Part shown: in pieces, positions 27,152 to 36,025 of the stretch
Numbering within the stretch: position 1 is the stretch's first letter
Layout of the letters: every line of letters begins with the position of its first letter
Assembly (NCBI GenBank): GCA_019421385.1
Contig: JAHZFK010000007.1
Span: forward strand, 29,721 to 83,358
Origin: Clostridiales bacterium
GTDB taxonomy: Bacteria; Bacillota; Clostridia; Oscillospirales; Butyricicoccaceae
Length of the DNA stretch: 53,638 bases
Direction of reading: 5' to 3'
Translations under genes and position numbers: made by a program
The notes under the pieces: model-generated
What the model was told of the DNA's origin: nothing
The model's database searches: none
The model's input: only the letters and a program-made list of their open reading frames with translations

Positions 27152-27180
27152 AAAAAAGACGGGCAGAGCCCGTCTTTTTT
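27152..27180. terminator. Bidirectional terminator
   Basis: A 13-bp stem (27152-27164 with 27168-27180) with a 3-nt loop has A on one flank and T on the other. It serves the aminotransferase and the convergent GNAT gene. Confidence 0.85.
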
Positions 27181-27195
27181 GTTGTGTATTTGTGT

Positions 27196-27843
27196 TTAAA
27201 ATGCGCCGAGCTGCAGCAGCGGCAATAGCAGCCGGTATTCGGTGAAATCTCCGCAGGTATGTACTTGCTTGAGCTGAAAGCCAAAGTGCAGGTACATCGG
27301 CACGTTTGCGCGTGAAAGTGTTTCGAGTGCAACCGCAGGATAACCCTGTGAAACAGCATACTCGATCGCGCCTTCCAGCAGGTCGCGGGCAACGCCCGTG
27401 CCGCGATAGGGCTTATCGACCGCAAACTGCGCAATATAATAGGGGCGGCCGCAGTAGCGCCGGTACCATCGGGTACTATGTGCGTTCATCACCGGACGGC
27501 TGTTGCGCATGATCTGGGTCAGCAGCGGGCGCGGGATGGCGTTCAGCTCTTTGCCATGCCGCAAGGCATAGAAAAACTGCCCGATCGGGCCAAAATGGGA
27601 AAGACGGCGCGGGTCAGCGCCGACCAGTGCGCCTGCAAGCGTACCGTCCGGTGCGTCGCACACGAATACGTCGCCATGCGAGAAAAAATATCCCTGCCCA
27701 AGACCGAGCACAGTCGGACCGATTTTCCGAGCGGTTTCCGGGTCGATGCCGGAAAATTGCTGCTGCAATTCAGCCTGATCGTAAAATTGGTCAAACATCA
27801 GCGCGGCCAGCGCCGCACGTTCTTCGCGCTTTGCTCTGCGCAT
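27196..27843 (-). CDS. GNAT family N-acetyltransferase
   Basis: A 215-residue protein with a C-terminal GNAT fold: YYIAQFAVDKPYRGTGVARDLLEGAI holds the acetyl-CoA loop, followed by ALETLSRANVPMYLHFGF. The N-terminal 100 residues are less typical. The substrate is unknown. GGGAGGG precedes the ATG on the minus strand. Confidence 0.85.
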   Translation of the reverse strand: MRRAKREERAALAALMFDQFYDQAELQQQFSGIDPETARKIGPTVLGLGQGYFFSHGDVFVCDAPDGTLAGALVGADPRRLSHFGPIGQFFYALRHGKELNAIPRPLLTQIMRNSRPVMNAHSTRWYRRYCGRPYYIAQFAVDKPYRGTGVARDLLEGAIEYAVSQGYPAVALETLSRANVPMYLHFGFQLKQVHTCGDFTEYRLLLPLLQLGAF

Positions 27844-27874
27844 GTCGTATCCCTCCCGTTTGCTTGTTATCCTG

Positions 27875-27904
27875 ATGATAGCACGGCCTTTGCCCGCCCG
27901 TCAA
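27875..27904 (-). promoter_or_regulatory. Promoter for the minus-strand GNAT gene
   Basis: On the minus strand TTGACG (27899-27904) and TATCAT (27875-27880) are 18 nt apart, about 32 nt before the GNAT start. Confidence 0.6.
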
Positions 27905-27951
27905 GCGGCAGGGCACGGCAGCGTGTCAAATACACGGGTCAGGGCGGGCAA
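27890..27951. repeat. 10-bp inverted repeat enclosing a small hairpin
   Basis: TTGCCCGCCC (27890-27899) and GGGCGGGCAA (27942-27951) pair perfectly. Inside is a 5-bp hairpin (27922-27926 with 27932-27936). The left arm lies in the spacer of the GNAT promoter. It is either an operator pair or a structured RNA element. Confidence 0.5.
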
Positions 27952-27998
27952 TTCTTTGTTTATTGTTACAATATATGCGCGAAACAGGGCGATTTGGC

Positions 27999-28027
27999 TT
28001 GAAATAAACCGTATGGAGTGTTAAACT
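27999..28027 (+). promoter_or_regulatory. Promoter for purB
   Basis: TTGAAA (27999-28004) and TAAACT (28022-28027) are separated by 17 nt, about 72 nt before the purB ATG. A second TATAAT at 28038-28043 has no good -35. Confidence 0.6.
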
Positions 28028-28099
28028 AAACAAGATGTATAATTGTCTGCCCGTTTGCTGTTGCAATCAAAAAAAGACAGAGTTGAAAGGACGACTGAC

Positions 28100-29530
28100 A
28101 TGAATAACGTGTATGAAAGCCCGCTGTCCTCGCGCTATGCTTCGGAAGAGATGCTGTATGTGTTCTCCTCGGATATGAAGTTCTCTACCTGGCGCCGCCT
28201 GTGGGTGTCGCTTGCCAAGGCGGAAATGGCGCTCGGTCTGCCCATCACGCAGGAGCAGGTCGATGAGATGGAGGCCCACCTGACCGACATTGACTACGAT
28301 ACCGCGCGCGCCCGAGAGAAGGAAGTCCGCCATGACGTCATGGCGCATGTGTACACCTTCGGCAAGGCAGCGCCGAAGGCGGCAGGTATCATCCATCTGG
28401 GGGCAACGAGTGCGTATGTCGGCGATAACACCGATATCATCCAGATCCGCGAGGGTTTGCTGCTGGTGCGCAAAAAACTCGCGGTTGTGCTGGATAAGCT
28501 GGCGCACTTTGCGGATGAGCACAAGGAGCAGCCGACGCTTGGCTTTACGCATTTCCAGCCCGCGCAGCTGACGACCGTCGGCAAGCGCGCAACGCTTTGG
28601 ATGAACGAATTGCTGATGGATTTGAACGAAGTCGAGTACCGCATCGAAAACCTGCGCATGCTCGGCTCGAAGGGCACGACCGGCACGCAGGCGTCCTTTA
28701 TGGAGTTGTTCGATGGTGACGAAGCCAAGGTCAAGGAGCTGGAAAAGCGCATTGCGGATGATTTCGGTTTTGCAGGCGTGGTTCCGGTGTCCGGCCAGAC
28801 CTATTCGCGCAAGATCGATGCGCAGACGCTCGCAACTCTCGCCGGTATCGCTGAGTCCGCGTCCAAGTTTGCCACCGACCTGCGTCTGCTCCAGCACCTC
28901 AAGGAGATCGAGGAGCCGTTTGAAAAGCATCAGATCGGCTCGTCCGCGATGCCGTACAAGCGCAACCCGATGCGTTCCGAGCGTATCTGCGCGCTGGCAC
29001 GTTACGTCATCTGCGACAGCCTGAACCCAGCGTTCACTTCCGCGACCCAGTGGTTCGAGCGCACGCTCGACGATTCGGCCAACAAGCGTATCTCCGTGCC
29101 GGAGGCGTTCCTTGCGGTGGATGCGATCCTCAATATCATGATCAACGTCGTATCCGGTCTGGTGGTTTATCCGAAGGTGATCCGTGCGCGTGTGATGAAC
29201 GAGCTGCCCTTCATGGCGACCGAGAACATCATGATGGATGCGGTCAAGCGCGGCGGCAACCGACAGGAACTGCATGAGCGCATCCGCGAACACTCGATGG
29301 CGGCAGGCAAGCGGATTAAGGAAGAGGGACTGGATAACGACCTGATCGACCGCATCGCAGCCGACCCGATGTTCGGCATGACGCGCGAGCAGATTTTGGA
29401 GCATCTGGACCCGGCGGCATACATCGGCCGCTGCCCGTCGCAGGTGGACGAGTTCATCAGCGAGTGTGTCCGTCCGGCGATCGCACCCTATCTGGAGGGA
29501 GAAGAGGTCACAGTGGAGATCAACCTGTAA
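28100..29530 (+). CDS. purB: Adenylosuccinate lyase
   Basis: A 476-residue lyase that acts twice in purine synthesis, releasing fumarate from SAICAR and from adenylosuccinate. The superfamily signature SSAMPYKRNPMRSE is at about residue 283, and the catalytic region LGATSAYVGDNTD with GFTHFQPAQ is present. ATG 28100 with a GAAAGGA site is chosen over the TTG at 28043. It stands alone, away from other pur genes. Confidence 0.95.
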   Translation: MNNVYESPLSSRYASEEMLYVFSSDMKFSTWRRLWVSLAKAEMALGLPITQEQVDEMEAHLTDIDYDTARAREKEVRHDVMAHVYTFGKAAPKAAGIIHLGATSAYVGDNTDIIQIREGLLLVRKKLAVVLDKLAHFADEHKEQPTLGFTHFQPAQLTTVGKRATLWMNELLMDLNEVEYRIENLRMLGSKGTTGTQASFMELFDGDEAKVKELEKRIADDFGFAGVVPVSGQTYSRKIDAQTLATLAGIAESASKFATDLRLLQHLKEIEEPFEKHQIGSSAMPYKRNPMRSERICALARYVICDSLNPAFTSATQWFERTLDDSANKRISVPEAFLAVDAILNIMINVVSGLVVYPKVIRARVMNELPFMATENIMMDAVKRGGNRQELHERIREHSMAAGKRIKEEGLDNDLIDRIAADPMFGMTREQILEHLDPAAYIGRCPSQVDEFISECVRPAIAPYLEGEEVTVEINL

Positions 29531-29546
29531 GCGTGCGGCACCAAGG

Positions 29547-29575
29547 TTGACTTTTAAGTGGTTTCGCAGTATACT
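29547..29575 (+). promoter_or_regulatory. Promoter for secDF
   Basis: TTGACT (29547-29552) and TATACT (29570-29575) are separated by 17 nt and end 37 nt before the secDF start. Confidence 0.75.
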
Positions 29576-29612
29576 ACTTTAGCTGTGTAAGAAAACGAAG
29601 GAGGCAGAAACA

Positions 29613-31979
29613 TTGAAGAAAAGTGTGATTTCCTTCATTGCGGTGATCCTGCTGATCATTTTCCTGGGCGTTACCGCAGTGACAGGTGTGTATATTCCGG
29701 GGGGCTGGACCATGCCGTTCCGGGATACGGCGGCATCGGATACCGCTGATACCGCGGATACGACAGAGGATGGGGCCGCAGCGGATCAAACATTGACCGA
29801 TAGCACCACCGAGGAAACGGGAGAGACGACGGAGGAGACGACGCCGGTTTCTCTCAAGGCGATCATCCCGAGCGTGATGGATACCGAAAACGGCATCCGT
29901 CTGGGTCTTGATCTGGTCGGCGGTTCGCGCATTGTTTATGAGGCGCAGATTCCGGAAGGCTACGATATGTCCAATCTGGCCAATGATATGAACTCGGTGC
30001 AGAAGGTCATTCGTCAGCGCCTGACCGATAAGGGCTTTACCGAAGCGACTGTTACCCTGACCGGTGACAACCGCGTGACGGTCGAGATCCCGCAGATCAC
30101 CAATCCGGAAGAGGCGGTACAGACGCTCGGCACGACCGCGCAGCTGCTCTTTATGGACGCGGACGGTAAGGAATGGCTGACTGGCGAGGATATTGCCAAG
30201 GCTTCTTACGGCTATGGCCGTCCGACTGGTACCGAAGTGGCGGATATCCACTATGTACAGGTACAGTTCACCAGCGAGGGTCGTCAGAAGTTCGCTGAGG
30301 CTACCGCGTCGGTGGCAGCCCGTTCGACCGAAAACGGCGGCGACGGCACGAACCAGTTGTTTATCGTCATGGATGACCAGATCATCTCCTATCCGTCGGT
30401 CAGCCAGACGATCGACAATGACAGCTGTGTGATTTCCGGCAGCTTTACGCGCGAGAGCGCGCAGGAACTGGCTGACCTGATCAACGCTGGTCAGATTCCG
30501 TTCTCTCTGACGCAGGTGGAGCTGCGTTCGGTTGGCCCGCAGCTGGGCGCGGACGCGATGCGTACTTCGCTCATCGCAGGTGCAATCGGTGTTCTGCTGG
30601 TTTGCCTGTTCATGCTGATCGTTTACCGCATCCCGGGTCTGGTTGCATGTCTTGCACTGGGCTTCTATATCGTCATTGAAGCGCTGATCTTCAGCCTCAT
30701 CCGTGTGAACCTGTCTCTGCCGGGTATCGCGGGTATTATCTTGTCCATTGGTATGGCGGTTGACGCTAACGTCGTTATCTTCGAGCGCATCAAGGAAGAG
30801 CTGCGCGCGGGCAAGACAGTCAAGAGCGCGATCGAATCGGGCTTTAAGCGCGCGTTCACCGCAATTCTGGACTCCAACGTAACCACACTGATTGCAGCGG
30901 CGGTTCTGTTCTTCCTTGGCACGGGTACGATCGTCGGCTTTGCGACCACGCTCGGTATCGGCGTTATCGTTTCCATGTTCACGGCGCTGACCGTGACCCA
31001 CTTCCTGCTCAACCGCATGGTGGATTTCCGCATCCGCAGCCCCAAGGCGTATGGCTTAAACGATCACGCGCTGCGTCCGCGCTTTGCGATTTTGAAGAAC
31101 TTCAAGATCTTCGGCGGCATCTCGATCCTGCTGGTTCTGACCGGTTTGGTTTCGCTCATCCTGCTGCCGTTTGGCCAGAACTTCTTCAACCTGAGCATTG
31201 ACTTTGCAGGCGGCACCGAGATGGAGTTTGCCATGCACCAGACGGTTGACCAGAACCTCCAGACCGAGGTTGGCAACCTGTTTGAAGAAGTGACCGGCAT
31301 GGAGGCTTCCTCCGTCACTTCCTCGGGCGATAACAATGAAAACGTGCTGATCCGTTCGACCTCGATCGACTCGGAGAAGCGCGAGGCCGTCATCCAAAAG
31401 ATGACCGAGACCTATAATCTGACTGAGAATGATATCTACAACAACAACGACGTTTCCGCGTCGGTTGGCTCTGACCTGCAGCGCGCTGCATTCCTGTGCG
31501 CAATCGTTGCGATCGTGCTGATGCTGATTTATATCACCATCCGTTTCGAGCTGACCAGTGGTCTGGCGGCGGTCATCTGCTTGGTACACGACCTGTTGAT
31601 CATGCTGTCTGTTTATGTCTGGCTGCAAATTCCGCTGGACACCAACTTCATCGCCGCAGCGTTGACCATCTTCGGTTATTCGATCAACGCGTCGATCATC
31701 ATATTCGACCGCGTGCGTGAAAACCTGCGCACGGCGCGCAAGGAGCCGTTTGAGGCGGTGGCAGAGCGCAGCGTATGGCAGACCATGGGCCGTACGATCA
31801 ATACCTCGCTGACCACGCTGTTCACGGTTGGTATGATCTTTATTCTGGGCGTGCCGTCGCTCAAGCAGTTTACGCTGCCGCTGATCGTCGGTATTCTGGC
31901 GGGCGCTTGGTCGTCTGTCATGCTGTCTACCAGCTTGTGGGGCTTCTTCCGCAAGAAGTTCCGCAAAAAGCGCGTCTGA
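29613..31979 (+). CDS. secDF: Fused protein translocase subunit SecDF
   Basis: A 788-residue RND-type membrane protein that uses the proton gradient to help Sec export. The SecD half starts with one membrane helix and a Thr/Glu-rich insert, then GLDLVGGSRIVYEA and the P1 region, then five helices (IAGIILSIGMAVDANVVIFERI in the core). The SecF half begins at about residue 495 with LSIDFAGGTEMEF and ends in five more helices with GYSINASIIIFDRVRENL. Start is TTG 29613 with a GGAGG site. The fused form matches Bacillus SecDF. Confidence 0.95.
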   Translation: MKKSVISFIAVILLIIFLGVTAVTGVYIPGGWTMPFRDTAASDTADTADTTEDGAAADQTLTDSTTEETGETTEETTPVSLKAIIPSVMDTENGIRLGLDLVGGSRIVYEAQIPEGYDMSNLANDMNSVQKVIRQRLTDKGFTEATVTLTGDNRVTVEIPQITNPEEAVQTLGTTAQLLFMDADGKEWLTGEDIAKASYGYGRPTGTEVADIHYVQVQFTSEGRQKFAEATASVAARSTENGGDGTNQLFIVMDDQIISYPSVSQTIDNDSCVISGSFTRESAQELADLINAGQIPFSLTQVELRSVGPQLGADAMRTSLIAGAIGVLLVCLFMLIVYRIPGLVACLALGFYIVIEALIFSLIRVNLSLPGIAGIILSIGMAVDANVVIFERIKEELRAGKTVKSAIESGFKRAFTAILDSNVTTLIAAAVLFFLGTGTIVGFATTLGIGVIVSMFTALTVTHFLLNRMVDFRIRSPKAYGLNDHALRPRFAILKNFKIFGGISILLVLTGLVSLILLPFGQNFFNLSIDFAGGTEMEFAMHQTVDQNLQTEVGNLFEEVTGMEASSVTSSGDNNENVLIRSTSIDSEKREAVIQKMTETYNLTENDIYNNNDVSASVGSDLQRAAFLCAIVAIVLMLIYITIRFELTSGLAAVICLVHDLLIMLSVYVWLQIPLDTNFIAAALTIFGYSINASIIIFDRVRENLRTARKEPFEAVAERSVWQTMGRTINTSLTTLFTVGMIFILGVPSLKQFTLPLIVGILAGAWSSVMLSTSLWGFFRKKFRKKRV

Positions 31980-31989
31980 TTATGATACA

Positions 31990-32018
31990 AAAAGGCCGGG
32001 CAATATGCCCGGCCTTTT
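31990..32018 (+). terminator. Intrinsic terminator after secDF
   Basis: A 12-bp GC-rich stem (31990-32001 with 32007-32018) ends in TTTT. Confidence 0.85.
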
Positions 32019-32113
32019 GACGATTTATCTGCTGGCACAGAACAGGAGAGTTGTTGGAAACGGCGCAAGCCGAGTAGATGCTGTCCGCTGCAGCAAAAGA
32101 AAGGAGAACTGCT

Positions 32114-32905
32114 ATGCGCATCGGAATGTCAACCGCGTGTTTTTATCCACAGCCGCTGGAAGAGGCTCTGCCGATCATTGCAGGGCTTGGCGTGCGTGCA
32201 ATTGAGATATTTTTCAATACAGAAAGCGAGTTTCAGCCCCGGTTTTATGAGTCGCTTGGCGCGCAGGTACGCAGCTTGGGGCTGGATGTGGTATCTGTAC
32301 ATCCATATACTTCGCTGATGGAGGGAATGCTGCTGTTTTCCGACTATGCGCGCCGCACCGAGGATGGACTGATGCAGTATCAGCGGTATTTCGAGTGTGC
32401 GGCGGCACTGGGGGCGAGGTTTTTGACCTTTCATGGCGAGCGCAGCATGGGGCAGCAGGACGATCTGGCGCGATGGGAGCGAAAGTGTGCGGTCTACCGG
32501 CGGCTGTGTGAGATCGGCGCGGCTTGTGGGATCACGCTAGCGCAGGAGAACGTGGCATGGTGCCGCTCGCGCGATCCGGCATTTGTACATGCGCTGTATC
32601 GTGATGTGCCGGAGTTGCGGTATACGCTGGATGTCAAGCAGGCATACCGGTCAGGACAAAGTTGGCAAGCGTTTCTGGACGCAATGGGGGAACGGCTGGT
32701 CAACGTACACATCAACGACTTTTCCGCCGAGCAAAGCTGCCTGATGCCCGGTGAAGGCACGATGGATTATGCGGATTTCTTCTCGCGGCTGCGCGCGAAA
32801 GGGTATGATGGTCATACCATCATTGAGGTATACCGAACCAACTTTGATGCACCGGAGGAGCTCGGCGATGCGGTGCGCACGCTGAGCCGGTTTGCTTCGT
32901 TGTAA
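32114..32905 (+). CDS. Xylose-isomerase-like TIM-barrel protein
   Basis: A 263-residue protein of the sugar phosphate isomerase/epimerase family (AP endonuclease 2-like barrel). Metal-ligand-like positions are seen in FLTFHGER, LAQENVAWC, YTLDVKQAYRSG, LVNVHINDF and HTIIEVYR. The substrate is unknown. ATG 32114 with an AAAGGAG site is preferred over the upstream in-frame ATG at 32078. No terminator separates it from nrdR, but nrdR has its own promoter. Confidence 0.85.
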   Translation: MRIGMSTACFYPQPLEEALPIIAGLGVRAIEIFFNTESEFQPRFYESLGAQVRSLGLDVVSVHPYTSLMEGMLLFSDYARRTEDGLMQYQRYFECAAALGARFLTFHGERSMGQQDDLARWERKCAVYRRLCEIGAACGITLAQENVAWCRSRDPAFVHALYRDVPELRYTLDVKQAYRSGQSWQAFLDAMGERLVNVHINDFSAEQSCLMPGEGTMDYADFFSRLRAKGYDGHTIIEVYRTNFDAPEELGDAVRTLSRFASL

Positions 32906-32941
32906 AGCGGGAAAAGTAGGCCGCAGATTTAGGTGTGCTGA

Positions 32942-32971
32942 TTGACTTTATACCACAAGCGGTGGTATAAT
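32942..32971 (+). promoter_or_regulatory. Promoter for nrdR
   Basis: TTGACT (32942-32947) and TATAAT (32966-32971) are separated by 18 nt and end 46 nt before the nrdR ATG. Confidence 0.8.
32948..32970. promoter_or_regulatory. Palindrome inside the nrdR promoter, likely operator
   Basis: TTATACCAC (32948-32956) and GTGGTATAA (32962-32970) form a perfect 9-bp inverted repeat with a 5-nt gap. It fills the spacer and covers the -10, so a bound protein would block RNA polymerase. It does not match the NrdR-box pattern I know (ACACNATATNTNGTGT type). Confidence 0.6.
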
Positions 32972-33017
32972 AGGGGAAAATACAGAACAGTATACTGGTT
33001 TGCAAGGGGGAAACGCA

Positions 33018-33473
33018 ATGAAATGTCCGTTTTGCGGGTTTGACGACAGCAAGGTAGTCGATTCCCGACCGACTGATGAGGGAACGAGCATCCGCCGTCG
33101 CAGAGAATGTCTCAAATGTTTCAAGCGTTTTACCACCTATGAGACCGTGGAGCGGATGCCGCTGATGCTGGTCAAGCGCGACGGCACGCGGCAGGCCTAT
33201 GACCGCCAAAAGCTGCTGGGTGGACTGATGAAGGCGTGTGAAAAGCGCCCGGTTTCGCTCATTCAATTGGAGCAAATCGTGGACAATGTGGAGCAGCGCG
33301 TTTTTGGCTCTCTGGAAACTGAGGTATCCAGTAAGGTAATTGGGGAGCTGGTGATGGAGCAGCTGCGTAAGGTCGATGAGGTAGCGTATGTCCGCTTTGC
33401 GTCTGTCTATCGGCAGTTTAAGGATATCAATACTTTTATGGAGGAGCTGAATACACTGCTCAAGGATAAGTGA
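33018..33473 (+). CDS. nrdR: Transcriptional repressor NrdR
   Basis: A 151-residue repressor of ribonucleotide reductase genes. The zinc ribbon (CPFCG and CLKCFKRF) is followed by an ATP-cone domain that senses dATP/ATP (MLVKRDGTRQAYDRQKLLGGLMKACEKRPV). ATG 33018 with AAGGGGG ahead is chosen over 33000. It has its own promoter and a strong terminator. Confidence 0.96.
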   Translation: MKCPFCGFDDSKVVDSRPTDEGTSIRRRRECLKCFKRFTTYETVERMPLMLVKRDGTRQAYDRQKLLGGLMKACEKRPVSLIQLEQIVDNVEQRVFGSLETEVSSKVIGELVMEQLRKVDEVAYVRFASVYRQFKDINTFMEELNTLLKDK

Positions 33474-33554
33474 ATGTGTTAACATCCCTTTGCTTTTTTT
33501 TCTGGAGCGTTATGCGCTTGAAATCCGGAATGACTTGATCGAATTCTGACAAAC

Positions 33555-33597
33555 AAAACCGTACTTTTTCTATTGGAAAAAGTACGGTTTTATTTTT
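33555..33597. terminator. 16-bp-stem bidirectional terminator
   Basis: A perfect 16-bp stem (33555-33570 with 33576-33591), 5-nt loop, is followed by T-rich sequence on both strands. It separates nrdR from the convergent LacI-type gene. Confidence 0.9.
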
Positions 33598-33658
33598 GAG
33601 ATCACTTGTGATCCTTGATCGGCTTTGCTTGGATTTATTTATCTTGAATGCGAGAGGA

Positions 33659-34693
33659 TTATGGTGAATGATTGATGTTGCAACGAAATTTGATGGTGAT
33701 ATCTGTGATATGGATGCGGTTTTCGGGGAAATGCCGATGCTCTAAATAGTCATATAAAAGGCGAAGGGGTAAATTGCCTTGCGTCTGCTCGTCCTGCCCG
33801 ATGATGAAATCAACGATGCCCTGACGCACCATCTCCATGTTATCCGGCGTTGCGTCGTGTACAATGACATGAATGCGCTCAGCAAGTCCGGTTTGACGGA
33901 TCGCCTGATAGACTCCGGTACGCCCAGCGGAGGCGATATAAATACCGTGTAAATCGGAGTCGGATTGAATGGCGCGAAGTGTGATGCGTTTGGCAAGTTC
34001 TTCGTCCAGAAACGTGTATTCCGGCTGCATGATTCTGATATTGGGATAATTCTTTTGCATTTCCTCAAGAAAGCCGGTCAGACGCTGGGAGTCGCCGTAA
34101 TGTCCGCTGCGCTGGCCTAAAATGGGCAGGCAGGTGCCGTGCCCCTGCATCACCATGCCCATCAGAGCGGCAGCCGCCTGCCCGGAGGCGATATTGTCAG
34201 GGCCGATATATGCAAGGCGGTTTGCATCGGCGATATCGGTGTTGAATGTCACAACAGGGATGCTTTTCTGCTCGGATAGAGTGTTGATTTTGTCGCGAAT
34301 CAGTGTATTGGCCAGTGGCATCAGCGCAAGCCCGTCGATATGCTCTGTGTTGACCAATTCGTCGATCAAAGCCAACTGGTGCCACACATCCATGTCATCC
34401 ATTGTGCGGATGACAACGGTTACATGAGGGACGTTTTCTCGCTTTGGGAAATCCTCAAAGGATTGGCACAGCAACTGCACAAATGCGGAACGGGCGGAAT
34501 GCAGAATAACGCCCAATTTCCATTCTTTTACGGGTTTGGCTGCGCTGCGTATGGGTAAATATCCCATATCGCGGGCGGTATCCCGGATGCGCTGGGCCAC
34601 TTCTTCGCGCACCCCTTCTTTGTGGTGCAGGGCGCGGTCGACTGTGCCGCGCGAAACGCCGCATTTGTCCGCAATTTGCTGCATAGTCACCAT
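33659..34693 (-). CDS. LacI-family transcriptional regulator
   Basis: A 344-residue regulator. The N-terminal HTH (MQQIADKCGVSRGTVDRALHHKEGVREEV) is LacI-type, and the C-terminal domain is a periplasmic-binding-protein fold (LGVILHSARSAFVQLL onward) that senses a sugar-like ligand. It diverges from the iolI-SBP-iolG genes and probably controls them in response to an inositol-related compound. An AGAGGTG site precedes ATG 34693. Confidence 0.92.
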   Translation of the reverse strand: MVTMQQIADKCGVSRGTVDRALHHKEGVREEVAQRIRDTARDMGYLPIRSAAKPVKEWKLGVILHSARSAFVQLLCQSFEDFPKRENVPHVTVVIRTMDDMDVWHQLALIDELVNTEHIDGLALMPLANTLIRDKINTLSEQKSIPVVTFNTDIADANRLAYIGPDNIASGQAAAALMGMVMQGHGTCLPILGQRSGHYGDSQRLTGFLEEMQKNYPNIRIMQPEYTFLDEELAKRITLRAIQSDSDLHGIYIASAGRTGVYQAIRQTGLAERIHVIVHDATPDNMEMVRQGIVDFIIGQDEQTQGNLPLRLLYDYLEHRHFPENRIHITDITIKFRCNINHSP

Positions 34694-34725
34694 GGTTTGT
34701 TCACCTCTGCGTGTGGGATAAACTG

Positions 34726-34734
34726 ATTATATCA
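34726..34734 (-). promoter_or_regulatory. Extended -10 promoter for the LacI-type gene
   Basis: On the minus strand TGATATAAT reads as an extended -10 (TG-n-TATAAT), 32 nt before the start codon. No good -35 is seen at 16-18 nt. Confidence 0.5.
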
Positions 34735-34763
34735 TACAAAAAACGATTTGGATAGATGGAACA

Positions 34764-34882
34764 AATGCACGGAGAGGCACGAAGTTGAAACGCTGAAAAT
34801 CATATAAAATTAGATAAATTATATGATATTGACAATAATGCGGATGATATATTGTATATATTCACGATATAATGCACGGAGA
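34764..34882. repeat. 12-nt direct repeat in the iolI upstream region
   Basis: AATGCACGGAGA occurs at 34764-34775 and again at 34871-34882, both on the plus strand. The copies flank the AT-rich segment where the iolI promoter should lie. Confidence 0.55.
34799..34873 (+). promoter_or_regulatory. AT-rich iolI control region with inverted repeat
   Basis: The 354-nt gap between the LacI-type gene and iolI is very AT-rich compared with its surroundings. An inverted repeat ATCATATAA (34799-34807) and TTATATGAT (34819-34827) lies just upstream of a TTGACA (34829-34834). A perfect TATAAT is at 34868-34873, but its -35 is poor (TGATAT). I cannot decide which hexamers are used. The rest of the gap up to 35047 holds no gene I can support. 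Confidence 0.5.
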
Positions 34883-35047
34883 AATGATAGTCGCCGCAAG
34901 ATATTGTATCGGATAGAAAGACATGCTATCCTGTTCTTGTCAAGTGAAACGTACGTCATCAAGACCGAAATTTTAGCAATCAGAGAGCAAAAAATAGAGA
35001 AAATACAGCAAATCATATTGCTGGAACAGAAATAGCGAAAGGAAGTT

Positions 35048-35929
35048 ATGAGCATGAAAATCGGTTTCAACGAAGCAAATGATCGCTTCTGCGAGGATCA
35101 TTCCGTGATGAAGGATCTGGAGTACTGCGAGAAGTATGGCTTTGATTTTATCGACATTCAGTCCGAATGCCTCAACCGCGATCTCGAAGCAGGTAAGATC
35201 ACTCTTGAGGAGATGGGCGAGTGGTTCAAGACGCACCGTTTGAAGATGCTCTCCTACAACGCGCTGTGCTTCTTCAATATGAAGCAGACGCAGGAAGAGA
35301 AAGATGCGGTTATGGCGGAATTGGATGAGATCATTCGCCGCTGCAATATCCTTGGCTGCAAAATGATCGTAGTCGTTCCCAGCAAGGATATGAAGGAGCG
35401 CGGCTTGACCCCGACCCGCAAGGAGATCCGCGAGGACGCGGTTGCAGTGCTGAAAGAAATGGTCAAAAAGTGCGAACCGCACGGCATCAAACTGAGCTTG
35501 GAGTTCTGCGGCGAGCCGGCTATGACCATTAACCGCTTTGAGGATGCATATGCCATCGTTGAGGCTGTGGACAGCCAGATGGTAGGCGTCACACTCGACC
35601 AGTACCACTTCTACGCAATGGGATCCGGCTGGGATACCCTCGAGAAGGCGGACGGCAAGAAGATTTTTGTATGGCACCTGAATGGCACCGAAGATCTGCC
35701 CTGCGGCTGCTACTATAACAACGACGAGAAGCGTATGTGGCCGGACGCGGAGGGCGACTGCCTGCCGCACGCTCGCTATGCGGACACGCTCAAGAAGATC
35801 GGGTTTGACGGTGACTGCTGCACGATCGAGATTTTCCGTCCGGAGTACTACCAGATGGAGCAGGAAGAGAATGTTAAGAAGTCTGCCGAGGTAACAAAAG
35901 CCCATGTTGCCAAGTACGCGCAGTTTTAA
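35048..35929 (+). CDS. iolI: IolI-like 2-keto-myo-inositol isomerase
   Basis: A 293-residue TIM-barrel enzyme closely resembling Bacillus IolI along its length: an N-terminal FNEA stretch, DLEYCEKYGFDFIDIQ, a YNALCFFN segment, LEFCGEPAMTINRFEDAY, LDQYHFYAMGS, ADGKKIFVWHLNGTEDLP and EIFRPEYY. These hold the metal-binding Glu, Asp, His and Glu of the family. It would interconvert ketoinositols. An AAAGGA site precedes ATG 35048. The comparison is from memory, so close relatives such as IolE or IolH types cannot be fully excluded. Confidence 0.8.
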   Translation: MSMKIGFNEANDRFCEDHSVMKDLEYCEKYGFDFIDIQSECLNRDLEAGKITLEEMGEWFKTHRLKMLSYNALCFFNMKQTQEEKDAVMAELDEIIRRCNILGCKMIVVVPSKDMKERGLTPTRKEIREDAVAVLKEMVKKCEPHGIKLSLEFCGEPAMTINRFEDAYAIVEAVDSQMVGVTLDQYHFYAMGSGWDTLEKADGKKIFVWHLNGTEDLPCGCYYNNDEKRMWPDAEGDCLPHARYADTLKKIGFDGDCCTIEIFRPEYYQMEQEENVKKSAEVTKAHVAKYAQF

Positions 35930-36025
35930 GAATTTGCTGCTGTAATGCATTCGGGTTGCAGAGCAAAAAAGTGTATGGTTCGTGTTTTGATTGCTTTTCA
36001 ATGATATCAGGAGAGGAGAATTGTT

